DNA of 64,000 nucleotides, taken from Alternaria dauci (Eukaryota > Ascomycota > Dothideomycetes > Pleosporales > Pleosporaceae). This document shows, piece by piece, positions 22,129 through 33,400 of the stretch. Each line of letters opens with the position of its first letter. The stretch's first letter is position 1. The stretch lies in contig NC_091272.1 in assembly GCF_042100115.1 (NCBI RefSeq), positions 5,890,001 to 5,954,000 on the forward strand, given 5' to 3'. The translations under genes were made by a program, and so were the position numbers. The notes below the pieces were generated by a model. It had not been told where the DNA came from. It did no database searches and worked only from the letters and a program-made list of their open reading frames with translations.

Positions 22129-22574
22129 TCATGATTGGCACAAAGGTGTTTTCAGACAATGGTTGGTCCGGTTTCTTTGACCTGGATGAAAGACGTGCAG
22201 TTCCCCCGACCAGACATTGTTTCCGAGCTTTGTGACAGGCTGTCCTGGGTCAAAGGCAGCTTCATCAGATGTTCCATCAGCAGCTGATGTCTGCTCAATA
22301 GTGATCGCTCCTTCAAAGACTACAAGTCCGAGGGCGATATTGTGAGGATGCTCGTGAAGCACATGTTTCTTGGACAAAAGGTGTTGGCGAGACAAAGGAT
22401 ACTTGGTTGACCGAACTGCGCCATCTCCGTTAGAATCACCGCGTCTAGCCAATCACCTTCGTAAGCACGCATGTATCGTGAGTAAGATTCTTTGTCGTTG
22501 CTGATCGTCATTGACGCTGTGAAAGCATACGCATACACCACCTCCGGCAACATCACTCTTGATGAATATGACAT
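22129..22574 (-). CDS. Hypothetical small protein, two exons (tentative)
   Basis: Two minus-strand frames join in phase if a 41-nt intron (22416..22456) is removed: complement(join(22129..22415,22457..22574)), 134 residues. The intron has GT-AG ends and a TTCTAAC branch-like site, but the donor GTGATT is weak and the length is near the lower limit. The C-terminal half (LGLVVFEGAITIEQTSAADG, then GQPVTKLGNNVWSGELHVF) reads like real protein with strand-forming segments. I recognise no family. The ATG lies 45 bp downstream of the stop of the next minus-strand gene. The N-terminal exon could be wrong. Confidence 0.4.
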
Positions 22575-22619
22575 TTACTCTTTCATTCATTCTTTGCTAC
22601 AGTGCTCGATATCAGAGCC

Positions 22620-23402
22620 CTACGACATGTCCGAGTAGATGACGAGCGGCGGCGAGTTGACCTTTGGCTTGAAGTGCGCCTTCATCTTAGCATGCGCCTC
22701 ATCCTCGTTGTCGTAGTAGTCCATGTCCTCCTTGGACTCGAATATGCAGCGCGCGAGTAGTGTATAGCCCTGGCTGCGCTGGTCGTCGTAGGTGGCGTTG
22801 GCCTGCGCGAGCTGGATGTAGTTCTTGCCGTCCTATCCAACATATGACGTTAGCATGCTTCTTGCGATAACGCAGCCTCGGTAGAGTGTCGGCGCGGATG
22901 CTGTCGGTATATCTCTAGCGTTGATCCGTCGTGAGGGACATCCAGGCGTCCCATGGGTCTCGTGACCCGGAGTTGGTTCCGCGCGTTGAGCTGCCGCAGC
23001 CTCGTCACCCCCACCCCATTTCTCCTAGCCGCGGCAGTATTCCCAGCGGTTACCCGCCAGGGACATTGCTCCGCGCTCAAAAGGTCGACGCCATCGCCCG
23101 TCTTTTCTCATCGAGAGGCAGAAATAGTCCGAGGCGATTAGAATAATCTGGGGTCCCGCGGTGACGAGATGGTCCGATGTGCAGGGGCGCGATGCACGAG
23201 TGGCGCGGTCTACATGTGCTGGCCATAACCCATCGAGAGCGGGTATGTAGGCAGCTCGGAAGGGCAAGAAACTTGGGCGGTCAGGTCATGCCTTACGTAC
23301 CTTTTTCGCGTCTTGGGCCAGAGTGTTGTACATCTGGACAGCTTCCTTGACCAAGTCCTGGTCGGGGATCTTGAAGAGCGTGAGGCGGACGATCTTGGGC
23401 AT
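22620..23402 (-). CDS. Stress-responsive A/B barrel (Dabb) domain protein
   Basis: A 104-residue protein, complement(join(22620..22832,23301..23402)). Exon 1 gives the first strand and helix (MPKIVRLTLFKIPDQDLVKE). Exon 2 supplies the rest (LLARCIFESKEDMDYYDNED, then AHAKMKAHF and the end strand PLVIYSDMS). This is the layout of small dimeric alpha+beta barrel proteins of the Dabb type, often salt- or stress-induced, with unknown biochemical role. Both halves fit the family only when joined in phase at Lys34/Asp35 through a GTACGT donor and GGATAG acceptor. The resulting intron is 468 nt, about ten times the usual size here. I see no sign of another coding exon within it. Confidence 0.8.
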
Positions 23403-23834
23403 TTTGGCGGTAGATTGTTCGTGGGTGAGAATAGGTAATAGACGGTTGTATGGTCGAGATTACTGAATGAGTGCATGTCTTATATGTGAAGCTGTTCAAG
23501 AGCTATACCTTTGCTCACTGTCGGACTTCCGGAGTAGGCGGAGAGCCATAGGAAACGTCAACGTCGGTTCCCCTACACTTTGCATGGTGTAAGGTGGATC
23601 AAGTCGTAGTACATATTCCGTGTACGCTCTAATGGCATTTGCTTTTTCGATGCTGTACTGGTAGATGTAGGCCTATACGACGAGTTGCTTGGGGAGCTGT
23701 GGCTTGGGGCGCAACAGACTCAGGCAGACACGTCTGATAAATTCGGTACGACTGACTCGAGACGAAGTGGTCACTGTACGCATGTTCGTTGCGTCGTGGA
23801 GTAGAAACTATCTGACCGGTAACATAACAGTGCT
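23403..23834. other. Intergenic, promoter side of the Dabb gene
   Basis: About 430 bp without a recognised feature. Confidence 0.45.
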
Positions 23835-24848
23835 ATGCTGTTAGACATCAGACATGGCATGAGAACTGGCCAGAGCCTTGACCGCATTCTCACGTCGTGT
23901 AATAGCGAATGGACCCTGAGGGCTGCAATATCGAGATTCGGAGGTTCGGGACGGAGCGTCGTGTCCTCATCGAGCATCGGTAATGGACGTCAAAACCCGG
24001 CCCCTCTAAATTACCCTGCACCACACCCGGCTGTAGCACCACGTCTTCCGCGCGAGGCTGAACAGGAGGGTGAGTATGCTCTTGGTTGGAAGAGCGCTCG
24101 AACATGTGGGTCTTGGTCGCCGTTGATGGAATCAGGCCGATTCGAAGACGACATGTCCACAACATGGCACCTTGGAGCAGCGATTGCGGTCCAAACGGCC
24201 GCCTCTCACGCTGTCGAAAAAGTCAAAAAACTGCGACGTTTGCTAATGCGCAGTGTCAAGATGCGCAGAAAGAGGGGCGCATGGTTGACAGCGCTGGCTT
24301 CTTCTTCACCGCCTGTTTTGCTGCTGGGCGGGTGGCCGTGCTGGCGCGCTCGCGTCATCCACAGATCTCCCGTGCAACATAGTTCCAAAGCTCGTTCGAC
24401 ACCTCCGCTCAGATTCTCATGGCCGCCATCGCGCTCGCCTGGCTCAAACACTATTCTTTGTCCAAATGCCAGTGGCTGTTCCTTGCGCTTCGTTGCCGCT
24501 ATTCACAAGCGCCATCGTCCCGCGCCATGTATCAACCCCCATCGTGGATCGGCGCCAGACAGCAGCGGTAGTTACTGGGACCTGGGACCTAGCCATGCAC
24601 CGCTGCCTGTCGTGAACCGCGCCAGCCTATCGAATCATGCGAATTTTGCGTCGCTCCACGACGACCTGCTCTGTGCACCCTCAACCTTTGTCCTGATGCT
24701 ATCCACTTCGGCAGGTCAATTGTCGAGGACGCTCTGCAGCCGCCCGGTGCATGATCCTCTTTGTGTCGACGTCGAAAATTTCTCCCACAGCTCCAGGCCT
24801 GTTCGTGCTGAGCTTGGCGGCCGGCCATCTTCAATGTCTTGCCATTAG
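23835..24848 (+). CDS. Unexplained 337-codon ORF (possible orphan)
   Basis: An uninterrupted ATG-to-TAG frame of 1014 nt in an otherwise gene-free 2.9 kb interval. The translation is rich in Ser, Arg, Pro, Ala, His and Cys and has no domain, signal peptide or clear transmembrane segment that I recognise. Composition is unlike the sure genes around it, with few acidic residues and many Cys, Trp and His, which points to a chance frame in stop-poor DNA. Against that, a frame this long is rare by chance at this base composition. It may be an orphan gene, part of a long transcribed leader of the dsRBD-like gene, or meaningless. Confidence 0.2.
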   Translation: MLLDIRHGMRTGQSLDRILTSCNSEWTLRAAISRFGGSGRSVVSSSSIGNGRQNPAPLNYPAPHPAVAPRLPREAEQEGEYALGWKSARTCGSWSPLMESGRFEDDMSTTWHLGAAIAVQTAASHAVEKVKKLRRLLMRSVKMRRKRGAWLTALASSSPPVLLLGGWPCWRARVIHRSPVQHSSKARSTPPLRFSWPPSRSPGSNTILCPNASGCSLRFVAAIHKRHRPAPCINPHRGSAPDSSGSYWDLGPSHAPLPVVNRASLSNHANFASLHDDLLCAPSTFVLMLSTSAGQLSRTLCSRPVHDPLCVDVENFSHSSRPVRAELGGRPSSMSCH

Positions 24849-26343
24849 CACGTGGAGACCTTAATGACTTACCACCAGCCTTGAACCAGGGTCCCAGGGC
24901 CTGTGAACTCTCCATCTCTCGATGGACCGGGATCGTTTGCGCAGGAACGCCTGGCCCCTCCAGCAGTCCTCTCTCGTCAATCATCGCCCGTCAGGCTCTA
25001 CTCCACTGCTTGTAAACGCGCTCAGACAGTCTCCGCAACAGTCAATTTACGCCTGCATGCACACGGCTTACAGCTAACAGCCGTTGACCCTTTCCCCATT
25101 CGAGCTGCAGGCGCATTTCCAAGTAGCGATATTCCGAGGACCGTGCTTTCTGCATGTATGCGTTGGCAGTGACGCTTGATGCTTTCTGGTAACACCAACC
25201 CCAGGTATCTCCTCGAACCCTCGAACGCATCAATCACCATCGTGCGTTCGCCCCTGGGGCTGCCGGATAGCTCCATGCCATGCCTGTTGTGACGCATTCT
25301 CGCTTCGAGCTACTATGCTTTGCATCGACTTGCAGTCACACAATCGTGTCCCTCCCCCTCCAGGCGCGACTCTGGCGGTTGGTACCCTAGTCGATTAGCA
25401 GTCCCATTTTTCTGCTGCGTGTTTGCCCTGGTCTCTGTTCCCTTTCAGACCCTGCCCCTCAAATTGTCCGCGGGTATCACGCATTCTGGTGCCAAGCTTG
25501 GTCGTATCGGTACACTTGACAAAGGGTGCAGAGTCTGACGTACTTGCCTCTCCCCTCATTTGCAGATTGCATTAGTGGGCCCATGACATCCGGGAGATAC
25601 GGGCAGAGAGTGCTGCTGGGACGCACGCTGGCCACCTCGTTGTTGATGCGTCCATGTCAGGCGTCTACACATGCACAATGCCGATCGAGACATGTCCAGC
25701 CTTGAGGAAACGGGTTACAGCAATTGTCTCCGATCGCCAGCCGTTTTTTACAGCGCTACTGCGCGCAGCACGGTGGCAAGAGCGAACCGGTCAGACTGTA
25801 CCTTTTGAGGTTTGAGTCTCTTGCTAGCTAAAATTCTGGAACCTCTACCGTTGGCTCCCTTCTCGCCAGCACATACTATGGGTCTCCCTCTTTCAGAGCC
25901 GCAACAAGACCCGCAGATTATTCATTTCCACAAGCCCAATTGCCCCTCGGTTTTTACTGGCGGGCGAGACGCGCTTGGATACATGCTACACTCGCCTGCT
26001 GCAATATATTCCACCGTGGGCACATATGCTCCCCCATCCCCGTCCGACTGACTGCAAGCCGCTCCCTCTTCCTTGCTCTTCATACATCAACGCTTTCCAT
26101 CTCTTTTGTACAGCTGTCAATCCTTTATTGGCAACTGTCAACCACACCCTAAAGTAACAACTGTCGTACAACCACTGCCACGAACACCTCTCGGCCTACT
26201 CTCGTCGCCACCACCGAACGCTTGCCAGTTCAGATATACTCCGCAGCAGTAGCCCTGCTCCAGACTGACAGCTCACCTCGAAGCGCCGTCAGTCGTTCCA
26301 ATCGCTCAATTACACGTCAATAATCACATCCGAACACATCAAC
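24849..26343. other. Intergenic region and long leader of the dsRBD-like gene
   Basis: About 1.5 kb. The last 500 bases are pyrimidine-rich, as in fungal transcription start regions and leaders. Short frames have no domains. No gene is supported. Confidence 0.5.
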
Positions 26344-27090
26344 ATGTTCTACGTTATGTACCTGACAGGTTAGTGACTAAGACTTTTTTTCTTTTTGGAC
26401 ATGGTACCACGTAGTCGGATATCAAATAAGTCATATAGAGATCTTGTCTAGCTACCAGCTGGCGAGACGCATGGGCTGGCAGCCCTGTCTAGTGTAGAAG
26501 ACCCACACGATAGGGACCGGAAACATGTCATCCACGAAATTGCTGCATGTAGCAGACTTGACGAGCGAACTGCCAACTGACTCTCGGGTGTAGGCCTATG
26601 CCAAAGGCGCCACTGGCCCGACCCACTTTTCCAAACCTACCGAACACGCTATGGATACGGTTCAACGGTCAGAGTCAACAACCGAGAGTACTCGACTGAC
26701 GTGGAGTACGAGAGCGAAGAGCTAGCCAAGAACGCCGCCGCCACGCGAGCCTACATGATCTGCCGTAACTTTTCGGTCAACGACGGAATGTACCCAGGAC
26801 AGCGGCCCGGCCAGGGTGCACAGGGACTGCCGACACCGATAGGAGCTGGCCGCCGGAACACTTCCTCATCCAACGACTACGACAGCTCCAGTACCACCAG
26901 TGGCAACACCAGCCCCAGGAACTCTGACTGCGGCCTCGATGCCGCCCAGGCCGCTGCGGCAGGAGGTCGACGACCTAGCAAAGCCTCCGTGGCCCCTTCG
27001 GGAACCTCGGCCTGCTATTGCGGTCGTGGCTATGTCCGTGCTTACGAGAGATGTTCGGACTGTCTCCAAGAGGCAGGATATAGAGTGTAA
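26344..27090 (+). CDS. dsRNA-binding-like protein with Cys-rich tail
   Basis: A 173-residue protein, join(26344..26368,26594..27090). Exon 1 is 25 nt and gives MFYVMYLT. The 225-nt intron has a GTTAGT donor and a GTGTAG acceptor and keeps frame. Residues about 15-70 look like a double-stranded-RNA-binding domain: a Tyr-x-Thr-Arg-Tyr-Gly strand, STVRVNNREYSTDVEY, then the helix YESEELAKNAAATRAYMI with the typical Ala-Lys-x-Ala-Ala-x-x-Ala pattern. A disordered Gly/Ser/Asn/Ala linker follows. The C-terminus holds a compact Cys motif (CYCGRGYVRAYERCSDCLQE) that could bind a metal. The domain call is by pattern only. A role in RNA binding or gene regulation is inference. Confidence 0.65.
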
Positions 27091-27909
27091 GAACATATAG
27101 ACTACACTTTTCACAGTATACAAACCACACCACGGTATACAAACCACACGCAACAACGACACAAAACATGACGACGAGCGCATCGAACCAAAAGACTTGA
27201 AGAGCCCAAGCTCAGCGATACCACGATTCCTACGAACTGCATCCTTCACGAACCTTTCCGGCCTGGCCGACGATCTATCCTTACCCATGACGTCATATCT
27301 TTGGGACCGGCTGCCTGCTTTCCATTTCGCTATCAAACAGTCTGGATATGTAACGACCACCATACCCGGCTACTTTCGTTTCCTCTTCTTCCTCTTCTTA
27401 CCCGGTGGGGTTGCATAGCGACGGCATTGAAGCGTTTTAGCGAAAACCTATTCTCTTATTGCTTTGGATCGGCAACGACTTGTCCTTGATCCTGGGTTGG
27501 CACATTGTTCTCCTCTACGAAATTGCTCTCATACAGTATGATGATGAACTTTTCCTTATGGTAGCAGCTGTTTGAATGATGATCGAGTAAGATCAAAGAT
27601 GTATGAAGAAAGATCACATGATAGTTTTGGCCACACGGCTATATAACGATGACGTTTATGACGGCTACGAAATTATATACCTTGTTCTGCCATATCAAAT
27701 CGTCCGGGTTTTTTGACTCGATGAGTGTGCCTTTCTGTTCGGCTGCACGTCCAGCACAGCCCACGAAACATCCCGGGCGATTGGCCCGCTTTGTCCGTGT
27801 GTAACCTGCAAGCAACCATGCCAGCTGAACGTCACTCATCAGCCTAGCAACACAGCGACCTTCACCCAACGCGCGCTCTTACGAACTACTAGGAAGTGCT
27901 GCACCGAAG
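27091..27909. other. Intergenic region
   Basis: About 0.8 kb. It holds the 3' flank of the dsRBD-like gene and the promoter of the HET gene. A TATATAA sequence near 27641 lies about 265 bp before the HET ATG and may be its TATA element. Confidence 0.45.
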
Positions 27910-29934
27910 ATGTATCATCCGCTCGACGCCTCCCGAAAAGAGATACGCCTGCTTCATGTTCACCCAGGTCGCTGGAGCGACGACATCGAGTGCCACCTGG
28001 AAACCGTCTCACTCAACGACAATCCAGACTTCTACGCCATCTCATACGTCTGGGGCGATCCAAGTGTCACACTGCCGATCACTATCGATGGCGAGCCGCT
28101 GGCCATTACACGGAACTTACGCAACGGGCTCCAGCGGCTGCGACGGCCAGATAAAACGTTGATCATCTACGCGGATGCAGCATGCATCAATCAGTCAGAT
28201 CTCAGCGAGCGATCTGAGCAAGTGCAACTTATGGGCGAGATCTACAGCTCTGCTCAGCATGTCTACATCTGGCTGGGCTACGGACGCAAGCCGCATAGTC
28301 CTTTGCAACGACCGGACGTTATCCATTTCGCCGGAGATGACAGTGACATGAAAATTGCGAATGCTTACTTCGAGCAAGTTCGGTCTGTGGACCAAGATAA
28401 TATCGAAGACACGGGGCCAGAGGATGTCCTCGGACTTTTCGTCTTTCTGGCAATCCGCGCTATGAACTGGCACCTACACGATATGCCCTTTTTCAGAGTT
28501 CAGGAGAGTACATTGTACGCCCGGCAAGCGTGGGTGGCAGTCGTCAGAGCTGCAGAGACACTACACTCCAATGTTTGGTGGACGCGAATATGGGTTGTAC
28601 AGGAAATAGTTCTTGCTTGCCAAGCTACCGTGGTTTATTGCAACATTAATATCCCCTGGAATGTGATCGTAAACGCAGCAAGAGCAGGTAGTAGACATGA
28701 TAGCCGATGCTGCAGCTTACTACATGCGTTGCTTCCAAGACATGACACGATCATCTTAGACCAGCTGCACCTCATTATCGGCAGCGGTACACCAGTTTTG
28801 AAGAGATTTAGACAGCGAGAAGTTGACTTGAGTTTAGGCGATGTCATGCGCCTAACGGGGACGCTTGATGCGACAGATGCCAGAGACAGAGTGTTTGCCA
28901 TACTTGGGCTAGTAACAGATTGGCAAGGAAATCCTCCCACTATTCCCGACTATAGCCTATCCTCGAAAGAAGTTTTCATTCAGGCAACCATCAAGGATAT
29001 CCAAGGTACCGGTTCATTGAGAGCTCTCGTAGATACGGGTATGGCTGGAATGTCTGGAAACCCTTCTTGGGTCACCAACATGAGCCTCAAGTCCCGGGAT
29101 CACATCATCAAGGCGCAAATCAGGCTCGTTTACTCAACCATGTACTGTACGGCAGGCGAAACGAAGGTCAAAATCGAGAGACGAGGTGACAGCCTTGTGA
29201 TAGATGCCTTCGAGCCACTTGACGCCGTCTCTCAAATAGGACCGTTAGTGTATGATACCGGGCTTTCTTGGCAGGATCTCGTTAATTCCATAAAGAGATG
29301 CCAGCTCATGGCCGAATTTAATCAGAAAACGCATCTCCTATATCCCGAAAAGAAGAGAAGAGAAGACGCCTTTTGGAGAACGGCAACGCTCGATCGTTGG
29401 AGATGGCACTCAACGGACAAAACTGAATCTACGCCCATGGAGGGTGGGATCGAACACCACACCCAGGCAGCTAGCCAAAGGACGTTCGAATCCATATCAC
29501 GGGAGCAAGAAACAGTGATGGGCGCCCAACCACGAAACATGCAAAGGTTCGGAAACACAGATGTTGCTTCATTAGGAGCGGACTTTTTCAGTCACTGTGA
29601 GTCGCAAACAACGAACAACAAGCAGGGGACTATGCAAAAGGCCAATGATAGCCGTGTCGCCGCTTTGATGGATCATTGGGTGTCTACAAGCTGGCGTAGA
29701 AGATTCTTCATCACACAAGATGGCCACATGGGCCTTGGTCCGGCCGAAGTTCTTCCTGGGGACAATATCGCAATATTACTAGGAGGAGATGTACCGTTTT
29801 GCCTCCGATCTGTCCCGGATGCACCTGAAGGCCACTACACACTTGTCGGGGACATATATGTGCACGATTTGATGGATGGAGAAGGCGTTCCGCCGAACTG
29901 GAAAGACCACGTCGTTAAGATTCACCTGCATTGA
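27910..29934 (+). CDS. Heterokaryon incompatibility (HET) domain protein
   Basis: A 674-residue single-exon protein. The HET domain starts near residue 40 and shows its three conserved blocks: FYAISYVWGD, LIIYADAACINQ followed by QVQLMGEIYSSAQHVYIWLG, and WWTRIWVVQEIVLA near residue 225. The C-terminal end carries the block usual for these proteins (GLGPAEVLPGDNIAILLGG, then YTLVGDIYVHDLMDGEG). HET proteins trigger regulated cell death when genetically different hyphae fuse; many paralogs have no known partner. There is no WD, ankyrin or NACHT extension. The frame is intact. The gene lies between conserved housekeeping genes, convergent with the P1B-ATPase. Confidence 0.95.
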   Translation: MYHPLDASRKEIRLLHVHPGRWSDDIECHLETVSLNDNPDFYAISYVWGDPSVTLPITIDGEPLAITRNLRNGLQRLRRPDKTLIIYADAACINQSDLSERSEQVQLMGEIYSSAQHVYIWLGYGRKPHSPLQRPDVIHFAGDDSDMKIANAYFEQVRSVDQDNIEDTGPEDVLGLFVFLAIRAMNWHLHDMPFFRVQESTLYARQAWVAVVRAAETLHSNVWWTRIWVVQEIVLACQATVVYCNINIPWNVIVNAARAGSRHDSRCCSLLHALLPRHDTIILDQLHLIIGSGTPVLKRFRQREVDLSLGDVMRLTGTLDATDARDRVFAILGLVTDWQGNPPTIPDYSLSSKEVFIQATIKDIQGTGSLRALVDTGMAGMSGNPSWVTNMSLKSRDHIIKAQIRLVYSTMYCTAGETKVKIERRGDSLVIDAFEPLDAVSQIGPLVYDTGLSWQDLVNSIKRCQLMAEFNQKTHLLYPEKKRREDAFWRTATLDRWRWHSTDKTESTPMEGGIEHHTQAASQRTFESISREQETVMGAQPRNMQRFGNTDVASLGADFFSHCESQTTNNKQGTMQKANDSRVAALMDHWVSTSWRRRFFITQDGHMGLGPAEVLPGDNIAILLGGDVPFCLRSVPDAPEGHYTLVGDIYVHDLMDGEGVPPNWKDHVVKIHLH

Positions 29935-30410
29935 GCGAACCTTGCTGTCCGAAGCACGAGCCCAACAAACGACCTGTGGCATTGGCACGACCGGCCACGA
30001 AGAGAGTGAGCGTTCAGCAGATGGTGTGGAAAAGGAGGTATTGGGGGAACGCGCGAGATCACGAAGAAACACGTTTATCTGGAGTTTACCTGTTTTACAG
30101 ACTGACCGTCGAGGTATACGTGGTCGTATACGTTACCCTTGATAGAGTTAGCAGCAATATACACCTCTAGGGCGGATTTTGACCACTAGGAATGCTTATA
30201 CTTGCAAATTTTCTCATCTTGAGAGACCTTGTTCGTCTGGATTGTTAAGAACTGTGGAAGTTGTGATTGGCTTAAACTGACATGCGTCATTCTGATCGGT
30301 AGAAACGCAACTCAAGGACACGCTTGTGACGAAATACTCAATGCCAGTCCATTCTATGCCAAATTCATGACGCCGCGAAAAGTACAACACAAATCGTCAA
30401 GAAAAACCCC
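29935..30410. other. 3' flanks of convergent genes
   Basis: A 476 bp gap between the HET gene and the ATPase gene. No gene is seen. Confidence 0.5.
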
Positions 30411-33400
30411 TCATGACGCACTTCCCAGAAGAAATTTGCGAAGCCTGCTCCTGTCATTCCTCCTCGTAAAAGCATCTACCTGCGCCAACGTCGTCGTCGG
30501 AATCTCACAGCACCCAGTACCATCAGCCGAAGAGCTACCACGCGTACGTATGCAACGCTCCCGTTTCGGCGCCTCAACCCTCTGGTACTCCGCCTCAATC
30601 ATCCGGTAGTTCTTTCCATAGTCCCGCCATCGCATCTGGAATGCGATCAAGACCACGGGCAGGACGCTGACGAGCTCACCCAGCCCCGCCCACTGCGGTT
30701 TGATCCTGACTTGCTCGCCTACCTTGACGAACGCGCCGGCTGCAAGGAGGATGGCCACCACGTTGTACAAGGCCGACCAGCTAAAGTTCAGCACTATGCG
30801 TCGGTATGCAGCAAAGGAAATGTCAAATAAGAGTAGAACATCGTGGAGACGTGTGGTCATAAGGACGACATCAGCCGCGCTCTTCGCGATGTCAGAGCCT
30901 TGATTGAGGTGAACGCCAACATGGGCCTGCTTGAGCGCCACAGAGTCATTCGTACCGTCGCCGACGAACATGACGACTTTTCCGGGTCTTTGGAGGTCGC
31001 GCACGTAGTTCTTCTTGCCCTCGGGCTTGCAGCATGCCTTGGTGTTTCCCTCGGGAATGTAGAGCCTGTTGGCGATGCCAGTAACAGCGCCGGCAGTGTC
31101 ACCACTCAACATGTGCACCTTGATCCCTCTGGCCATCAATTTCTGAATCACCATTTCTGCTCCAGGACGAGGATGGTCCATCAGTTCGAAGCTGGCGCGA
31201 AGATCCCCGCCATACGTAAAGTAGCACATCGTGTTGGCCTCTAGTCCAATCACGTTGATATTCAGCCACTCGGCGTTTCCGGCTCGGATCTCGACTCCTG
31301 TCTTCGCGCATGTGCCTTGGACGCCTTTGCCAGGAATGCTGGTAACGTTTGTGACCTCCAGAGGGCGAAAGTTCTTGTGGACGAGCTTGTCTTGTGCCAA
31401 CCAATGCGAGATTCCAATAGCCACCGGGTGCTTGATGTCCTTTAAAAGGCTCATCAGCAGGCCTTTTGTATGAGCGTGATCTGGATCGCGGTATCTGGGC
31501 ACATTGACGACCTTGAGCGTTCCGCTAGTAATAGTTCCGGTTTTGTCAAAGACGACATCCGTAACATTGCGCGCGATTTCGAGCTTCTGCGGGTCTCTAA
31601 AGATGATGCCATATCGTGCCGCTACTCCACTCGCGATGAGAACAACCATAGGCACAGCGAGACCGATGGCACAAGGGCACGATACAATCAGTGTGGCGAT
31701 AGCGTATGTAACCGCCGTTAGTACTGCGCTCTGCCATTCGTTCGTGTTGTGGTGCTTGTTGTTGAAGAGCCAGCTGAGAAAGACTGTGAGCCCGATTGAG
31801 GCCATTACAGGCACGAACCAGCCAGCGACCCGGTCCGCAAGTGCTTGTGCCCTCGGCTTCGTCAATTCTGCGTCCTCCACCAAAGCTGCGATCCGCTGGA
31901 CGGAGTTTTCGTGAGGTAGCCTTGTCAGCCTCGCCACCAGGAACCCGTTCCCATTGTTGGTGCCGGCGAAGACTTCGGAGTCGAGGCCCTTCGCCTTGGG
32001 CTTGAACTCGCCAGTTATCATGGACTCGTCGACATTGGAGCCTCCATAAACGACAACACCATCCGTGGCTACTCTGGTATGAGGCGGAATCGTGAAGAAG
32101 TCGCCGTATTGGAGTAGCCGAGTGTCAATCCTGGTTGTCTGGGCGTTGGACCAAGAGTTGGATTCTTCCGGAGGTGCAACAAGGTTCACCTGCAGTTTGG
32201 AGACGAGATCAGCATGTCTTCGTGTATTTCGAACAGTCTGACTCACCTCGTCAACCTGGAGCGATCGGAATGACACCGACTTGGCAGCGCGGAAACGGGC
32301 GAACTCATTGACAAACTAAGCCGGTGTCAGTCTTTGGAAAATACATAAGTAGATACACTACTAACACGACCCAGTAAGATCAGTGTAACCAGGAGCGTGG
32401 ATGTCTCGAAGAATGCCCCCGTCTCTAGTGGCTTGCGTCTGATCTCGAAAACATAGGAAGCGACGCTGAAGCTGTAGGCCATGGTCGTACTGAATGCGAT
32501 GAGGAAGTCCATCTCGAAGACATGAGTGTGGTAGAGTGACCGCAGTGCGCCTGGAAGAAACTCCTTCAAGGCGATGACCTGCACTACAGTGGCGAGCGCC
32601 AGGGAGGTGTGTAAGCCGGGGGAATAGATTGCTGTGGGATCCTCAGGGCGTCTCCTCACAGGTGCCCAGGCGAATACGAGGACGGGGATTGTGAAGACGA
32701 GTGACAGCAAAAACCATTTTATGGCTCTTATGGTCTGCTTTGCTCCCAGGTTGAGCCCTGGATCTGCCGCCGCAGGTGCCAGGCGTAGATCGGGGTCGAA
32801 TTGACGATAGTGCCTGAGAACATCCCGGGCCCCTATCACGGCCGCATCGTAGTATATCTTGATTGGCGGTACGCGAATTTTTGGAATCCCACAGTCTCCA
32901 TCGGCGTCGTCCGTAGTCGTTTCCTTTAGCGCTGTGCTGGTACGTCCACTCAGTAAAGCAAACGGGCGCCACGGCGCTCGTCCGGGGACTACGGTGCGTG
33001 TGACACCATCCGGCCGGCCGGCGTGCTGCATGCGTCTAGAATCGGTGACGATGACTTCCATGACTTGGCCGTCAGATCTCGCCTGCTCCTCGAATCTGTA
33101 TCCGGTCCTGGTCTCTAGCAGCTTGATGACTTTGCTGACTAAAATGCGATTGGTATCCAGCTCCAACTCAACTCGAGCGAGTACAGTGTTTAGCTGAAAG
33201 TTCTTGATATTCGGAATGCGTTCAACAGCTCGCGAAAGTCCCGACTCACAGCACCCGCACTTGAGACCATCAATGCGGAGAACAACACGCTCAAAGTTTG
33301 GAGGACCAAGCTCAGAGTCCTCACGTTCGCCGGAGATTGTGTTATCCCCTAGATCTTTTAGCGAAGAGTCCACACTTGAGCAATGCATCTCTGAGCAACA

